A stretch of DNA of 64,000 nucleotides. It comes from CAUZIB01 sp963578805. Lineage in GTDB: Bacteria > Acidobacteriota > Vicinamibacteria > Vicinamibacterales > UBA8438. Positions 62,450 to 64,000 of the stretch are shown here, piece by piece. The stretch lies in contig CAUZDY010000012.1 in assembly GCA_963578805.1 (NCBI GenBank), positions 1-64,000 on the forward strand, read 5' to 3'. Under the pieces are notes generated by a model that worked only from the letters and a program-made list of their open reading frames with translations, was not told the DNA's origin and made no database searches. How positions within the stretch are numbered: the first letter of the stretch is position 1; the number at the start of each line of letters is the position of its first letter. Both the position numbers and the translations under genes were made by a program.

Positions 62450-63451
62450 CTACGGCGAGTCTTCTGCACGAGACCCGGTCAAGATTCCAACCATTCCGTG
62501 GTTCCCCTCATGACAGGCGTATTCATAAATCGGACCCTCTGTCGTTCGCCAGGGGACCATGCCGGTCCACGGTTCGGTCCAAACCGTTGGATCGGTCACG
62601 GTGAATTCGTATTGGATCGTGCCATCACTCATCCGGGTCAGACGCTCGACCACGTGGCGGTTTGTGCTTGAGCCAAGGTATTCCGCGTCGTCACGAAAGT
62701 TTGTCGTTTCGACCACAAGCGTGTCGTCTTCCCAATGACCTCGTGACACGCCCAACCATTGATCAAGCGCCGGTCCGAGCTCAGGACGCCCATCTAGGGG
62801 AATGACACGAACCTCGTGAATCTGTTCCTGCAAGATTGCCACATACCCCGGGGACTGAGCGATCTGCACATTGTTGTTGTAACCGCTCGACGTGATGGGC
62901 ACCGGGCGATAGACGAGACAACGGTCCCCTAAATCCATATCTTCTGGACCCGGTGCAGGAAGGCGACCTCGGCGGATTCCCTGCCGGCGTTCAGCCTCCA
63001 CGGAAGTGGCCCGTCGCTCAGCCTCTGGAAGTCTGGGCGGCAAGCGACCGTTTGTGGGGTTAGTAATCAGTGAGGTGCGGCCAATTGATACGCCGCGATC
63101 CCACCAGAACTGGTTGTACGCCAAGGCTACATCTTGCTCTCTCGTTAGTCCCTCTCGCTGATCTGCTCGGGTGTCCGATGCGTGGTTTAACGCAGCAACC
63201 TCCTCAGCCGTCAGTAATTCACGTTCGCCATACTCCTCGGGCCGCTCAAGCGGCGTGAACGTTCCGTGACTCCAGATGCCCTGAAGATCGGGGTCTCCCC
63301 ACGGGGTGAGGGGCACCACATCCGCGCCAGCGCCGTCCGCCCCAGACTGCGCTGCGGCGGCGGATGGGGATAACATGACGATGACCATCAGCATGCTGAG
63401 CCCAGCATGTTTCAAAACACGTGCATGACGTCCAGACCAACACAGTCGCAT
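62450..63451 (-). CDS. Secreted protein of unknown function
   Basis: 333 residues; ATG with GAGGAG upstream. Signal peptide about 1-35 (ending SAAAAQ). The mature start PLTPWGDPDLQGIWSHGTF, then PERPEEYGER-like and DRCLVYRPVPITSSGYNNN segments, and a C-terminal beta-rich part (ETTNFRD, VERLTRMSDGTIQYEFTVTDP, YEYACHEGNHGM), match a large acidobacterial family usually found near PQQ dehydrogenases. No enzymatic motif is known. Confidence 0.7.
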   Translation of the reverse strand: MRLCWSGRHARVLKHAGLSMLMVIVMLSPSAAAAQSGADGAGADVVPLTPWGDPDLQGIWSHGTFTPLERPEEYGERELLTAEEVAALNHASDTRADQREGLTREQDVALAYNQFWWDRGVSIGRTSLITNPTNGRLPPRLPEAERRATSVEAERRQGIRRGRLPAPGPEDMDLGDRCLVYRPVPITSSGYNNNVQIAQSPGYVAILQEQIHEVRVIPLDGRPELGPALDQWLGVSRGHWEDDTLVVETTNFRDDAEYLGSSTNRHVVERLTRMSDGTIQYEFTVTDPTVWTEPWTGMVPWRTTEGPIYEYACHEGNHGMVGILTGSRAEDSP

Positions 63452-63604
63452 AGCTGTTCTCCTCGGTAGAAATTATGGCCCATTATAGGCTTAGCAGGCA
63501 TGGACGAGGGGGCCGCAGTATAGAATCAAGCGTACTGTTCACATATGGATATGGATGACGGAGCACCGCTTTGCCCCCCTCACCAAGATCTGAGGAGAAC
63601 AACA

Positions 63605-64000
63605 ATGAGCCAAACCGATAGCGGGATCGGTTCGGGAGGCCTCGTTGGCATCGCGTTGGCGGCCATGGTGGTAGTTTTGGTGGCTACCCCGGAAATGGCG
63701 ATCGCCCAGTCTGGCACCGAACGGGCTGATTCACAAATTCCTGATCTTGTCGGTGTGTGGGATGGCGGTGGGCGGGCTCGGCCAGTCAATGGCCCCAACA
63801 TGCCCTGGACGCCTGAGAATTTTCCGGTCTTGAATGAACGGGCACTCGCGTATCAGGCGGTATTCGATGAGGCTTTGGCCCCTAAGTATGACTGTGTCCC
63901 CTCTGCATCGCCGGCACTCCAGTACGATCCGTATTTCATGGAGGTCGTCCAGTGGCCCGACCGGGTCATGTTCCGCTACGAAAAGGATGACCAGCTCCGT
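63605..64000 (+). CDS. Secreted protein of unknown function (3' end outside window)
   Basis: 132 codons open to the window edge. ATG with GAGGAG ten bases upstream. Signal peptide about 1-38 (ending AIAQ), then IPDLVGVWDGGGRARPVNG and a CVPSASPAL segment. The PDLxGxW opening is shared with the 62450 protein, so they may be related; each begins from its own promoter region between them. Confidence 0.7.
   Translation, partial: MSQTDSGIGSGGLVGIALAAMVVVLVATPEMAIAQSGTERADSQIPDLVGVWDGGGRARPVNGPNMPWTPENFPVLNERALAYQAVFDEALAPKYDCVPSASPALQYDPYFMEVVQWPDRVMFRYEKDDQLR

Overview
The window is a chromosomal stretch, moderately G+C-rich, with dense bacterial genes, Shine-Dalgarno sites, ATGA-type overlaps and two tRNAs. 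It contains no rRNA, so the host can only be inferred. Several features point to a Gram-negative acidobacterium-like organism, probably of the Vicinamibacteria type: a DUF5916 outer-surface protein, a fused AroD-AroE, a SpoIVB-type S55 protease next to a beta-propeller protein, a fused SpmA-SpmB, secreted TPR proteins and several PQQ-type dehydrogenases. No phage, transposon, integron or CRISPR array was seen.

Layout. 1-9.8 kb: a truncated DUF5916 gene, tRNA-Arg(CCT), small unknowns, apt-acyP, a secreted TPR protein, tRNA-Pro(CGG), hemH, a bacilliredoxin and a sodium:solute symporter. 10.1-11.7 kb: the remains of an HspR heat-shock operon. A HAIR-like operator is followed by hspR with an in-frame TAA, an intact CbpA-type dnaJ, and the last ~40 codons of clpB fused out of frame to the dnaJ end. 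11.7-23.3 kb: rho, a CoA-binding protein, a GT39 glycosyltransferase, glcD, an aminotransferase, and the coaD-rsmD-recG-unknown-pfkB run. 23.3-34.6 kb: lexA, DUF3467, nth, rsmA, RNase J, ftsK, a cell-wall amidase, then a thioredoxin-like gene followed by a UGSC-family gene with an in-frame UGA that very probably encodes selenocysteine.

34.7-47.5 kb, reverse strand: pepA, then a large aromatic amino-acid operon read leader-aroDE-trpE-trpG-trpD-trpC-trpF-trpB-trpA-chorismate mutase-(DAHP synthase remnant)-tyrA-M67 peptidase. It carries the shikimate steps AroD/AroE, all of tryptophan synthesis, and the chorismate-to-prephenate-to-tyrosine branch. A Trp/Tyr/Phe-rich leader peptide and a terminator hairpin just before aroDE suggest control by attenuation. 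The DAHP synthase gene that should sit between chorismate mutase and tyrA is reduced to 48 codons.

47.5-55.1 kb, forward: S55 peptidase, beta-propeller protein, TPR protein, SpmA-SpmB fusion and an EEP-family nuclease/phosphatase, closely spaced and probably one operon. 55.1-64 kb is more accessory: a site-2 protease, small unknowns, two PQQ-type dehydrogenases with an ATP-grasp ligase between them, a strong terminator, and two secreted proteins of unknown function, the last cut by the window end.

The observations most worth following are the UGA-decoded UGSC selenoprotein and its thioredoxin-like partner, the aromatic leader/attenuator, and the three separate gene remnants (hspR, clpB, aroF) lying among intact neighbours.
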